Below are positions 1-6,654 of a DNA stretch of 13,249 bases, in pieces. Under the pieces are notes generated by a model. It was not told the DNA's origin and did not search any database. It was given only the letters and a program-made list of their open reading frames with translations. How positions within the stretch are numbered: position 1 is the stretch's first letter; the number at the start of each line of letters is the position of its first letter. Source of the stretch: a bacterium (GTDB lineage Bacteria > Hydrogenedentota > Hydrogenedentia > Hydrogenedentiales > SLHB01); contig JAAEQP010000622.1 in assembly GCA_024231375.1 (NCBI GenBank), positions 1 through 13,249 of the forward strand. The letters are read 5' to 3'. A program made the position numbers and the translations under genes.

Positions 1-409
1 CGAAGGATTTCTCGAAGGTGTCGGTGGCTTTGCGCAGGCGGTCCCAGCATTTGGCCTGGTGTTCGACCATGGGATTTAGCTTGCGGGGGCGGGGGGTCGC
101 GGGCGCGACAGGTTCAGGGTCGTTGGCCTTGGGTTCAGGTGCAGGTTCCTCGACGACTATGCCGTCTTGGGTGATGGCGCCTTGCATTTCGCGGGACACC
201 ATGGCTTGGGTCAGGACGTCAATCACGCGGAGTTCGAGAATGGGCGTGAGTTGGACGTTTTGTTGTTGGAAGGTGCGTTCGATGCCGATGGCGGCACGGA
301 TGAGGTATTCGCGGGTTTCGAGGGAGATGCCGCAGGATTCCTGGTCGAGGTGGAACCATGCGATGACGCGGTCGGTGAGTAGGGATTCGGGCTTCTTCTT
401 CGTGGCCAT
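1..409 (-). CDS. Hypothetical protein, N-terminal part, runs off left edge
   Basis: The reverse strand is open from an ATG at 409-407 to the window edge, giving 136 residues without a stop. A GAGGAG ribosome binding site at 423-418 lies 8 bases upstream, which fixes the start. There is no signal peptide or membrane segment, so the protein is probably cytoplasmic. It begins MATKKKPESLLTD. A predicted alpha-helical region (about residues 10-80) contains ETREYLIRAAIGIE and LELRVIDVLTQAMVS. A Pro/Ala/Glu-rich linker follows (about 87-110), then a second charged helical segment (KCWDRLRKATDTFEKSF, 120-136) cut by the edge. I do not recognise the family. A small phage- or plasmid-type DNA-associated protein is conceivable, but nothing seen proves it. 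The gene is transcribed away from the rest of the window. Confidence 0.75.
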   Translation of the reverse strand, partial: MATKKKPESLLTDRVIAWFHLDQESCGISLETREYLIRAAIGIERTFQQQNVQLTPILELRVIDVLTQAMVSREMQGAITQDGIVVEEPAPEPKANDPEPVAPATPRPRKLNPMVEHQAKCWDRLRKATDTFEKSF

Positions 410-466
410 GGTGCGATCTCCTCTATTAGATTGGATCGGGATGTTGTCTGTTTTTGGGAGAGGCTT

Positions 467-586
467 TCAGCTTTCTGCTGTCAGCTTTCGGCTAAGAAGG
501 GAAGGATGCCGGAATCGGTCGGATCGGACTGATCGGAGCGATGGAGAGGGATGTTAACCACGGATTTCACGGATGACACTGATGGG
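467..586. repeat. Intergenic patchwork of short degenerate direct repeats (spacer 410-694)
   Basis: The spacer between the divergent genes at 409 and 695 carries three repeat types in a row. TCAGCTTTC occurs at 467-475 and 481-489. An ATCGG-based run covers about 511-538. A CACGGAT-based run covers about 557-586 (CCACGGATTTCACGGATGACAC). Repeats of this look are common between genes in large environmental bacterial genomes (recalled from general experience, not checked). No coding potential is evident here, and no convincing promoter apart from the weak one inside the 636-736 repeat. Confidence 0.5.
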
Positions 587-635
587 GAATAGGAAGACAG
601 ACCCTCTTCTTCCTACCAATCCATGCGGATTCTCT

Positions 636-736
636 CCGCCTTGATTCCGCCCGTCGAATCGCGCACCATCGTAGCGAATCCAAGGGGGTGTGCAGTGATT
701 CGGAATTGGATTGGTTCTTGTCTGGTATTGGCCGCG
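636..736 (+). repeat. Leader/signal-peptide direct repeat, copy 1
   Basis: About 96 bases (641-736) match 1145-1240 without gaps and with seven mismatches by eye. The repeat spans the untranslated leader, the AAGGGGGTG ribosome binding site, the start codon (GTG here, ATG in copy 2) and the first 14 or so codons of a lipoprotein signal peptide. A weak promoter-like pair, TTGATT at 641-646 and CACCAT at 664-669 with a 17-base spacer, lies inside both copies. Similarity stops abruptly inside the signal-peptide hydrophobic core. Confidence 0.85.
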
Positions 737-1138
737 GCCACGGGGTTGTGTGGATGTGTGCGTTCTGCGACACCGCAACTCGCTCAGGAGAATCGCCAAC
801 CGGAGGGGAATCTCGTCCTCTACGTGTCCAACCAGAGCTTCGACAAGCCAAAGGTTGATATCTCAATCACAATCGACGGGAATCGGATTATAGCCGACAC
901 TTTTCGCGTTAAGGATCAGCATTGTTGGGAGGAGTACTCGCTGAACCTGCCTGCGGGCAGCCATCGCTTGAAAGCCCAGGTGGATGATGGCGCCTATGAA
1001 CTCGAAACGGAGTTCGACACAGAAGGGAAACACTGGGCGGTTGTCTCCTTCTGGTTCAAAGAGGGCAAAAAGGGAAAGACTTCCTATCCTCCAAGGATCA
1101 CCTTCGAGATTTCCGACACACCGGTCATGTTCCTCTGA
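695..1138 (+). CDS. Small beta-rich lipoprotein of unknown function
   Basis: Encodes 147 residues from a GTG at 695, chosen because AAGGGGGTG sits just upstream and because the second copy of this leader has ATG at the same point. The reading frame stays open upstream to 623, but that would add 24 residues before the signal peptide. Residues 1-21 form a lipoprotein signal (IRNWIGSCLVLAAATG) with lipobox L18-C19-G20 and Cys21 as the lipidation site, so the mature protein should be membrane-anchored on the outside. The mature part (about 37-147) alternates hydrophobic and polar residues, as in a beta sandwich: NLVLYVSNQSF, VDISITIDGN, YSLNLPAGSHRLKAQ, HWAVVSFWF, ITFEISDTPVMF. The family is unrecognised; a carbohydrate- or protein-binding role is only a guess. 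Codon use shows fewer G/C third positions than the enzymes downstream. The stop lies 60 bases before the next gene, so co-transcription is likely. Confidence 0.82.
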   Translation: MIRNWIGSCLVLAAATGLCGCVRSATPQLAQENRQPEGNLVLYVSNQSFDKPKVDISITIDGNRIIADTFRVKDQHCWEEYSLNLPAGSHRLKAQVDDGAYELETEFDTEGKHWAVVSFWFKEGKKGKTSYPPRITFEISDTPVMFL

Positions 1139-1139
1139 C

Positions 1140-1240
1140 CCGCCTTGATTCCGCCCGCCGAATCGCGCACCATCGTATCGAAACCAAGGGGGTGTGCGAT
1201 GATTCGGAATTGGGTTGGTTCTTGTCTGGTGTTGGCCGCG
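1140..1240 (+). repeat. Leader/signal-peptide direct repeat, copy 2
   Basis: Second copy of the 636-736 element, beginning two bases after the stop codon of the small lipoprotein gene. It supplies the whole spacer, ribosome binding site, start and first signal-peptide codons of the next gene. The offset between copies is 504 bases, so the small lipoprotein gene sits exactly between the two repeats. Confidence 0.85.
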
Positions 1241-2029
1241 TGTTGCGGTCTCTGGGGGTGTGCCGGGATGCGGGAAGGTGCGCCGCCCGACACAGCATTC
1301 GACAGACCGTTCATTTTGTACTGGGCCTCGGATCCCGAGACGCTGACTCACATCACGCATGTGACGCCGCAGGTGGGGCTTGAGGCGGAGGATGAGAAGA
1401 ATCCGGCCTATGTTCAGGATGCCTGGCTGGCGCGGGGTGTGATGCCGCTGAAATGGAAGGGCGGTTGGTGCTACAAGGACCGCACAGAAGATGAGTTTGT
1501 ATCGGATTTCTGCGGTGCGGCGGACGCGGGGTATGTCGGTATCGCGGTCGACGAATGGGGCGGCGGCGACGCGGAGTTCGACGCGAAACTGGGCCGGGCG
1601 CTGGTTCGCACCAAGGAGGCCCGACCCGATCTGTTCGTGGCCGTGTGGTGTTTTGGTACATTTCGACCGCGCCAGGCGGAGTGGTTGCGCGACGGCGCGG
1701 ATGTGGTGATGGTGGAGCGCTATTTCGGTGGCGCTGACCCGTCGCGGTATCCAGGACGGTTCGCGGGACCCATCCGTGTGGCACGGGAAGCGGGCATCCT
1801 CCACAAGACGGTGTTTGCCCTGGGCATGAACGACCGTGCGAAACAAAAAGAGCACGACAAACTCGGCGAGTGGGCCAACACGCCGGAGGAACTGGAAGCC
1901 CAGATGCGCTGGATTCGCGAGAACGCGCCCGAGATGCCGGGCATCTCGTTTTTCTCGCCGCGGTGTAGTCCGGAGATGCTGAAGCTGTCCGACGAACTGG
2001 CGGGGGAATTGTGGGGGAGCAAGCGATGA
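1199..2029 (+). CDS. Secreted TIM-barrel-like lipoprotein, possible glycoside hydrolase
   Basis: Encodes 276 residues from the ATG at 1199, preceded by AAGGGGGTG. Residues 1-21 are a lipoprotein signal (MIRNWVGSCLVLAACC) with L18-W19-G20-Cys21, so the protein is predicted to be lipid-anchored. The mature part reads like a (beta/alpha) barrel, with hydrophobic strands each ending in acidic or aromatic residues: FILYWASD (38-45), YVGIAVDEWGGG (112-123), LFVAVWCFGTF (145-155), ADVVMVERYF (167-176), KTVFALGMN (203-211) and PGISFFSP (247-254). The D118-E119-W120 cluster at a strand end and E173 are plausible catalytic or sugar-binding acids, by analogy with clan-type glycoside hydrolases. No named family is recognised. 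The gene is translationally coupled to the next one (ATGA overlap), which argues that both products act together on one substrate. Confidence 0.85.
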   Translation: MIRNWVGSCLVLAACCGLWGCAGMREGAPPDTAFDRPFILYWASDPETLTHITHVTPQVGLEAEDEKNPAYVQDAWLARGVMPLKWKGGWCYKDRTEDEFVSDFCGAADAGYVGIAVDEWGGGDAEFDAKLGRALVRTKEARPDLFVAVWCFGTFRPRQAEWLRDGADVVMVERYFGGADPSRYPGRFAGPIRVAREAGILHKTVFALGMNDRAKQKEHDKLGEWANTPEELEAQMRWIRENAPEMPGISFFSPRCSPEMLKLSDELAGELWGSKR

Positions 2030-3612
2030 CGGTGCGACTTCAGATGGTGGCCGTGTTGATGGCGCTTGCGGCGACGGGCGCTTTGGCGCAGCCGTCGGAG
2101 CTTCCCGCGACACCGCCGGGACCTCATGTGGGACTCGACGCGGCGGCTCACGAAGGGGCGGCCTCCGCGACCTTCGGGGACCCGATCGTCGGCACAAGCT
2201 ATTTCTACTGGTACGACATCGAGGTGAATGGGCATATCATCAACCATGACGGCTCGGACGCGATGACGACGCATCCGGCGGACATGTCAGACCTGAGTTT
2301 CAAGCATGCCTCGTGGCATCGGACGCAGATGCTGGACGTCATGGACGCGGGCATCGATTTCATCATGCCGGTGTATTGGGGCGTGCCGGGTCAGTACGAG
2401 GGGTGGAGCTTCGCGGGGTTGCCGCCGCTGGTGGAGGCCCACGACGCCCTCATTGAGGAAGGGGTGGAGCCGCCGCACATCGGCCTTTTCTACGACACAA
2501 GTGTTCTTGAGTGGAACGAGTTCAACACAGACGGCACGAACTACCACGTCGATCTGTCGACCGAATTCGGCCGACGCTGGTTCTACGCGGCCATGCGCGA
2601 CTTCTTCAGCATGATTCCGCCGAGCAAGTGGGCGCGGGTGGACGGAAAGCCCATCGTGTTTCTTTACGCGGGCGGGTTCGCCAAGGGGCAAGACCCGGAC
2701 CAGTTCACGGATGTGCGGGAATGGTTTAGGAAAGACTTTGGATGCGAACCTTTCCTCGTGAAGATGCGTGATTGGCAGGGCGATGCGGACGCGGTGTACA
2801 TGTGGGGCGGCGCAGTCAGCATGCAGTTGGACGAGCACGTGGCGGCGTTGGGGCCGGGCTACGACCACGCCAATGTCCCTGGCCGGACGCCGCTGGTGGT
2901 CGACCGTCGCGAAGGCGGCAAGTACATCGACGAGTGGCAGAGGTTGATGCGGATGAATCCGGATACGCGGCCGTGGATGGTTCACGTGGAGACATGGAGT
3001 GAATGGCACGAAGGCACCGACATTGCCGATTCGCGCGAGTACGGGCGGCAGTACATCGTGTTGACCCGGATGTTCGCGGACATGTGGCGGGCGAGGCAAC
3101 ACCTGAAACCGGTGGGTGCGTATGTGACGGCCGATTCGGTGGCGTGGCGCGAGGGCAAGGACAAGGGCATCGCGCCGGGTGTGTGCGATGGCGACGGCAT
3201 TTGGGAGCTGGTGGAGAAGGCAGGCAAGAAAGGCATTGTGTCGCGGTACAGCGACCGGTCGCCGGAAGCCCGGTATCTCTACTTCGACGTGAACGACGGG
3301 TTCGCGCTGACTGTGGAAGGCGAGACGGTCAAGGTGACGGTCACCTATCTCGACAAGGGGTGCGACGGGATTCTTGTGCAGTACGACAACACGAATCGCG
3401 AGATTGGGTCAGTCTCGGGCGCGTTTAGGGAAGGTGGCGAGGTGACGTTGGGCGGCACGGACGAGTGGCGCACGGCGACCTTCGAATTGCCGGACGTTCT
3501 GTTCGCGAACCGGGCGAATGGGTCGGACCTGCGGTTCCAGGCCGTGGGCGGCGCGATGGAGTTGACGATCAGTGAAGTGGTGGTGGTGCGGGCTGTGGGC
3601 GAAGGGGAATAG
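2026..3612 (+). CDS. Secreted DUF5010/GH99-like putative glycoside hydrolase
   Basis: Encodes 528 residues. The ATG at 2026 overlaps the previous stop (ATGA) and has GGGGGAG upstream. Residues 1-21 are a classical signal peptide (MVAVLMALAATGALA, cleavage likely before Q22), with no lipobox. Residues 50-360 have the character of the DUF5010/GH99-like group, a TIM-barrel family related to endo-mannosidase-type enzymes: GTSYFYWYDIE (56-66), an AGIDFIMPVYWG strand (108-119), HIGLFYDT (151-158), KPIVFLYAGGF (208-218) and VETWSEWHEGTDI (321-333). The last resembles the TWNEWHEGT signature of this superfamily, where the acidic residues are usually functional. Residues 405-522 form a separate beta-rich domain (LYFDVNDGF, VTVTYLDKG, TFELPDV) resembling a carbohydrate-binding or accessory module. 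The substrate cannot be deduced. A hairpin at 3627-3678 lies just downstream. Confidence 0.88.
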   Translation: MTVRLQMVAVLMALAATGALAQPSELPATPPGPHVGLDAAAHEGAASATFGDPIVGTSYFYWYDIEVNGHIINHDGSDAMTTHPADMSDLSFKHASWHRTQMLDVMDAGIDFIMPVYWGVPGQYEGWSFAGLPPLVEAHDALIEEGVEPPHIGLFYDTSVLEWNEFNTDGTNYHVDLSTEFGRRWFYAAMRDFFSMIPPSKWARVDGKPIVFLYAGGFAKGQDPDQFTDVREWFRKDFGCEPFLVKMRDWQGDADAVYMWGGAVSMQLDEHVAALGPGYDHANVPGRTPLVVDRREGGKYIDEWQRLMRMNPDTRPWMVHVETWSEWHEGTDIADSREYGRQYIVLTRMFADMWRARQHLKPVGAYVTADSVAWREGKDKGIAPGVCDGDGIWELVEKAGKKGIVSRYSDRSPEARYLYFDVNDGFALTVEGETVKVTVTYLDKGCDGILVQYDNTNREIGSVSGAFREGGEVTLGGTDEWRTATFELPDVLFANRANGSDLRFQAVGGAMELTISEVVVVRAVGEGE

Positions 3613-3626
3613 GGGCTGGGACAAGA

Positions 3627-3678
3627 CCCCTCACCCTCCCCTCTCCCTCCTGCGGCGGGCAAGCCCGTAGGGCGAGGG
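3627..3678. repeat. REP-like hairpin, possible bidirectional terminator between convergent genes
   Basis: CCCTCTCCC at 3639-3647 pairs with GGGCGAGGG at 3670-3678 (8 of 9). Between them CGGG-CAAG-CCCG forms a compact inner hairpin (3656-3667). The left arm is preceded by ACCCCTCACCCTCC, almost the same as the arm at 8937-8960, so both belong to one dispersed repeat family. It lies in the 101-base gap between two convergent stop codons, where a bidirectional terminator would be expected. There is no clear T-tract, so the terminator role is inference. Confidence 0.6.
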
Positions 3679-3713
3679 TAAGAGAAGGCCGGCGGCTGTG
3701 AACACGCCCGAAC

Positions 3714-5357
3714 TTATTCGTAGATGTTGGCCATCTGCCAGGCGTCGAGGGATGTCAGCGTGGCGTCGCGGCCTTGGGAGCGAAGCGAGACGCCGATGCT
3801 GTCCTCACGATCAGGATAGACGCGCATGGCGACGCACTGCTTGCCGTTCACGAACACTTCTACGACGCTCTTGTCGACGAACACACGCAACCGCAGGGGT
3901 TCGTCGTTGGCGAGGGCGACGGGCGCGGTCTCCGGTGCGCGGGACTGGACGCTGGAGTGGCGTGACGAATAGGACGAGTCGAGGGTCACGATGCTCTCGC
4001 GCGGACTGGATTTGTCGTAGCGGTAGGTGTAGCCGCGGCCTTTGAAGAAGGCGATGCGAGTGTACTCCTCCTTGTCGGGCGACCGGAGCACATTGAGTTC
4101 CACCATGGGGGCGTGGCCCACGTCGATCTCGGCGATAAGCTCCATGGCGTCACCTTCTACATCCTTGAGCACGATTTCCTTGTTCGCGGGCAAGGTCATG
4201 TTGTCCACGCGCTGATGGTCGCGGCGCAGCGATTCCACCGCGGCGACGGGTTCGATGTTGAGCGCGTCGCGTCCGGCCAAGGTCAGACGGCGCGGCAGCG
4301 TCATGATTTGGTTCCAGCCTTTGGTTGGGCGCGCGGGGTTCATGTTAAACAGGACGATGACGCCGCCTTCGCCGTCGGGCGCAGCGGAAGGAGCATGCAC
4401 GCCGGCCGGATTGGACGCTCCATGGTTGAAGTTGCCGTGGGAGGTGACGACGAACTTGTCACGTTCCGTGTCGTAATCGCCAAGGAGGTATTGGCCGCCG
4501 CTCATGTGGCTGTAGAACAGCAGGATGTGTCGGTCGCCGATGGGCCAGAAGTAGGGGCATGCGCCGTCATCGCCGACCATGGTGAACCGGTCGCCTTCGA
4601 TGAAGGGATGCATGTACTCCCAGGTTGCCAGGTCGTCGGACCGGAACAGGAAGTTGGCGCGGATGTGCTTGCCGCCCGGACCATTCGGCAGGGTGCCGCC
4701 GGACAAGGAGTAGTAGACGCCGTCCTTCTTCCAGATGCACGGGTCGAACACGCGGTAGGGCCAGGGCGATCCGTCGGGTTGGGCGATGGGGATGACGGCG
4801 TTTCCGGTGACCTTCTCCCAGTTGAGAAGCAGCGCGTCGTCGGACACGGCCACCATGTTGCCCACCTCGGTTCCGTGATACATGGCGATGACGCGGTCTT
4901 CCTCGACCAGGGCCGCGCCCGAGTAGCAGCACCGCTCGGGGTTCGGGTAGATGGCGTAGGGCAGGTCGCGCCAGTGAACGAGGTCGTCGCTGACGGCGTG
5001 CCCCCAATGTTGGCGTCGGTCTTCGGGCGGATAGGCTTGGTAGAAGAGATGCCAACAGCCCTTCCAGAAGCACAGCCCGTTTGGGTCGTTTAACGTGCTT
5101 TCCGGGTTGATGTAGTGGTAGATGGGACGGAACCGGTCGCTGGCCATGCTGCGCCGCGACGCGATGAGGCGCTGCATGAGGGGGTTCTTGTCGAGGGCGG
5201 CTTCCTGGTCTACCAAGGCGTTGGGGTACTCGAACTTCGGCACTTTCGATGTGTAGTCCACCTTCTTCTCTCCCGCGAAGGCGTTGCCGCCGGTTGCTGA
5301 ACCCAACAGTGTCACGGCGATTGCCGCCGCCAAGCCGATTATGCACATTCTCAGCAT
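3714..5357 (-). CDS. Secreted GH32-type (levanase/invertase-like) protein with altered acid/base motif
   Basis: Encodes 547 residues from the ATG at 5357, which follows CAGGAGTAG on the reverse strand; the frame is open further upstream but without comparable signals. Residues 1-28 are a signal peptide (MCIIGLAAAIAVTLLGSATG), so the protein is exported. Residues 75-370 match the five-bladed beta-propeller of glycoside hydrolase family 32: INPESTLNDPNG (83-94, probable nucleophile Asp91), WHLFYQAYPP (102-111), HWGHAVSDDLVHW (117-129), FDPCIW (204-209; the family usually has RDP) and DDGACPYFWPIGD (263-275; the family usually has Glu where Ala266 stands). Residues 395-545 are the C-terminal beta sandwich, with the hallmark LRVFVDKSVVEVFVNGKQ followed by MRVYP. 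Known GH32 enzymes hydrolyse fructans or sucrose-type sugars; because the acid/base position is changed, activity and substrate are uncertain. Promoter at 5399-5427. Confidence 0.9.
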   Translation of the reverse strand: MLRMCIIGLAAAIAVTLLGSATGGNAFAGEKKVDYTSKVPKFEYPNALVDQEAALDKNPLMQRLIASRRSMASDRFRPIYHYINPESTLNDPNGLCFWKGCWHLFYQAYPPEDRRQHWGHAVSDDLVHWRDLPYAIYPNPERCCYSGAALVEEDRVIAMYHGTEVGNMVAVSDDALLLNWEKVTGNAVIPIAQPDGSPWPYRVFDPCIWKKDGVYYSLSGGTLPNGPGGKHIRANFLFRSDDLATWEYMHPFIEGDRFTMVGDDGACPYFWPIGDRHILLFYSHMSGGQYLLGDYDTERDKFVVTSHGNFNHGASNPAGVHAPSAAPDGEGGVIVLFNMNPARPTKGWNQIMTLPRRLTLAGRDALNIEPVAAVESLRRDHQRVDNMTLPANKEIVLKDVEGDAMELIAEIDVGHAPMVELNVLRSPDKEEYTRIAFFKGRGYTYRYDKSSPRESIVTLDSSYSSRHSSVQSRAPETAPVALANDEPLRLRVFVDKSVVEVFVNGKQCVAMRVYPDREDSIGVSLRSQGRDATLTSLDAWQMANIYE

Positions 5358-5602
5358 GAAACTACTCCTGTTTGGACCCGGGCATGTCCCATGGGCGAAT
5401 CTTAGGGAAGCCCGTGGTGCGATGCAAACGGGAGGGGACAATCGAGAGAAGGGGATATGGAGATTGATGGAGATGGGGAGATGGGGAAGAAGGAAGCGAG
5501 CAACCTCCAACCCCAAACGGCCAAGTCGGGAGCGGAGAACCTAACATGGATGCAGAGGAGGAAGAGGATTGTGAGTCAATCCGGTCAGACTTTGTGAATG
5601 CG
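5355..5602 (-). repeat. Duplicated promoter/upstream region, copy 1 (GH32-like gene)
   Basis: From the start codon of the GH32-like gene outwards, this stretch matches 6254-6546 in the same orientation. Shared blocks are ACTCCTG near the ribosome binding site, CGAATCTTAGG, GCCCGTGGTGCGATGCAAACG, GGAGATTGATGGAGATGGGG, AAGAAGGAAGCGAGC, GGCCAAGTCGGGAGCGGAG, AACCTAACATGGATGCAGAG and CAATCCGGTCA, ending at TGAATGCG. This copy has an extra AGATGGGG tandem unit and lacks the CGCAGAG insert of copy 2. No gene is seen here. Confidence 0.85.
5399..5427 (-). promoter_or_regulatory. Probable sigma-70-type promoter of the GH32-like gene
   Basis: On the reverse strand, TTGCAT (5427-5422) and TAAGAT (5404-5399) are separated by exactly 17 bases. 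The predicted start of transcription is near 5392, giving a leader of about 35 bases to the ATG at 5357. The same pair with the same spacing occurs at 6323-6295 before the upstream gene, which supports it. No operator palindrome is obvious. Confidence 0.6.
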
Positions 5603-5620
5603 CGGGCTTGGAAGCAGGTC

Positions 5621-6256
5621 TCAGTCCGCGGGCGGGGTATTCAGGAAGTCGATGACTGCCTTCTTGTGTTTGGACATCTTGTCCTTCAGCGCCTTCCGTG
5701 GGTCGGGGTCGGTCTGACCTTTGGCGTCCATCAGTTCCAGCCTGAGCCTGGCGTTCTCGTACATCTGATATTCCATCCAGGCTTTCAGGAATCTGCTATG
5801 GTTGATTTCGCCAAGAACCATGGACTCCCATGGGGGCATTCCAAGGTCGACGAATTGTGTCTTGGAGAATGAAACTGTGATTGTCGCGTCGTCAGGCAGT
5901 TTCTCTGCGCCTGCACCGGCGAACGTGTACGGATTGCTGTTGGTGCCGGGGTCATAATCACCGAGATTCGATTCGTGCATGAATGCCTCATAGAATCTGC
6001 CGCAGAATTGGAGCAGATCATCGAGGTGCCCATAGGACTGGCGCACGCTCTCGTCGGAGAACCGCTGCTTCATGTAGGACCTATCGTCGAATCTCGCCCC
6101 CATGCCGCCTTCGTGAGTTTCTACTTGCCCGACTTGCCCATTGCCTGTGTCCCCGTCAGCCTCGGCGGCTTCGCTCTTGGAGGGCGCGGCGTTGCCGCGC
6201 ACACCTGTCAGGGCAACGAGGACCAACGCCAGACCGATTGCGCGCAATGTGAACAT
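5621..6256 (-). CDS. Small secreted protein of unknown function
   Basis: Encodes 211 residues from the ATG at 6256, preceded by CAGGAGTG. Residues 1-24 are a signal peptide (MFTLRAIGLALVLVALTGVRG, likely cleavage after GNAA). A Gly/Glu-rich low-complexity stretch (25-55) links it to the mature domain. Residues 60-97 look helical (VRQSYGHLDDLLQFCGRFYEAFMHES). Residues 108-133 look extended (PYTFAGAGAEKLPDDATITVSF). The C-terminus is helical and highly charged (FLKAWMEYQMYENARLRLELMD, then KALKDKMSKHKKAVIDFL). No family recognised and no catalytic motif seen. It lies 263 bases upstream of the GH32-like gene on the same strand, but each gene carries its own copy of the same promoter region, so they are probably transcribed separately yet in the same conditions. 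Its codons include AGA, AGG and mixed third bases, less biased than the large neighbours. Confidence 0.78.
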   Translation of the reverse strand: MFTLRAIGLALVLVALTGVRGNAAPSKSEAAEADGDTGNGQVGQVETHEGGMGARFDDRSYMKQRFSDESVRQSYGHLDDLLQFCGRFYEAFMHESNLGDYDPGTNSNPYTFAGAGAEKLPDDATITVSFSKTQFVDLGMPPWESMVLGEINHSRFLKAWMEYQMYENARLRLELMDAKGQTDPDPRKALKDKMSKHKKAVIDFLNTPPAD

Positions 6257-6294
6257 GGAATCACTCCTGGTTGGATTCGGGCCACTGTGGACGA

Positions 6295-6323
6295 ATCTTA
6301 GGGGAGCCCGTGGTGCGATGCAA
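6295..6323 (-). promoter_or_regulatory. Probable sigma-70-type promoter of the small secreted protein gene
   Basis: TTGCAT (6323-6318) and TAAGAT (6300-6295) with a 17-base spacer on the reverse strand, identical in hexamers and spacing to the promoter at 5427-5399. The predicted start is near 6288, leaving a leader of about 32 bases to the ATG at 6256. Confidence 0.6.
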
Positions 6324-6340
6324 ACGGGAGGGAAGGATTG

Positions 6341-6377
6341 AAACGCAGAGTCGCTGAGAACGCAGAGGTTCGCAGAG
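6341..6377. repeat. Degenerate CGCAGAG tandem repeat
   Basis: Four imperfect units (AACGCAGAG, TCGCTGAG, AACGCAGAGG, TTCGCAGAG) lie side by side. They sit in an insertion that distinguishes this copy of the duplicated upstream region from the one at 5355-5602, so they arrived after, or were lost since, the duplication. No function is evident. Confidence 0.6.
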
Positions 6378-6614
6378 CAATCGGGAGAGGAGAATCAAGA
6401 GAAAGGGATGTGGAGATTGATGGAGATGGGGAAGAAGGAAGCGAGCGACCTCCAATCCCGACGGCCAAGTCGGGAGCGGAGAACCTAACATGGATGCAGA
6501 GGATAAAGAGGATTCATGGCCAATCCGGTCATTTTCCATGAATGCGGAGTGTTGGCGGCGAGGTTTCGGCCCTCGGGCTGACGATCGGGTGGAGGTGCAG
6601 GTTCCAGGCGGTCT

Positions 6615-6623
6615 TGCTACAAT
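6615..6623 (+). promoter_or_regulatory. Extended -10 promoter of the ceramidase-like gene
   Basis: TGC directly before TACAAT (6618-6623) makes an extended -10 element. No good -35 hexamer stands 16-18 bases upstream. Transcription would start near 6630 and give a short leader of about 25 bases with GGAGG before the ATG at 6655. Confidence 0.5.
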
Positions 6624-6654
6624 GTGGTCACGGGAAAACCCACGGAGGCAGCCA

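Larger units (their letters stand above)
6254..6546 (-). repeat. Duplicated promoter/upstream region, copy 2 (small secreted protein gene)
   Basis: Matches 5355-5602 from the start codon outwards. It differs by a roughly 59-base insertion at about 6333-6391 that carries CGCAGAG repeats, and by loss of one AGATGGGG unit. The two copies lie about 900 bases apart and bracket the 211-residue gene. The far end of this copy lies within the leader region of the divergent ceramidase-like gene. Confidence 0.85.

Noticed and set aside
18..557. A 179-codon forward frame at the left edge
   Set aside because: It opposes the reverse-strand gene at 1-409, which has a ribosome binding site and a more natural protein composition; the forward product is Arg/Ser/Trp-rich and ends in repeat DNA.
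863..2197. A 444-codon reverse frame across the two lipoprotein genes
   Set aside because: Arg/His/Pro-rich translation without a domain; it crosses three real genes that have start signals and signal peptides.
4113..5093. A 326-codon forward frame opposite the GH32-like gene
   Set aside because: A shadow of the GH32-like coding sequence: no ribosome binding site, no domain, and the opposite strand carries unmistakable GH32 motifs.
6490..6654. Upstream extension of the ceramidase-like gene by 55 codons
   Set aside because: The extension lies in the duplicated upstream region and promoter; the ATG at 6655 has a good ribosome binding site and starts a proper signal peptide.
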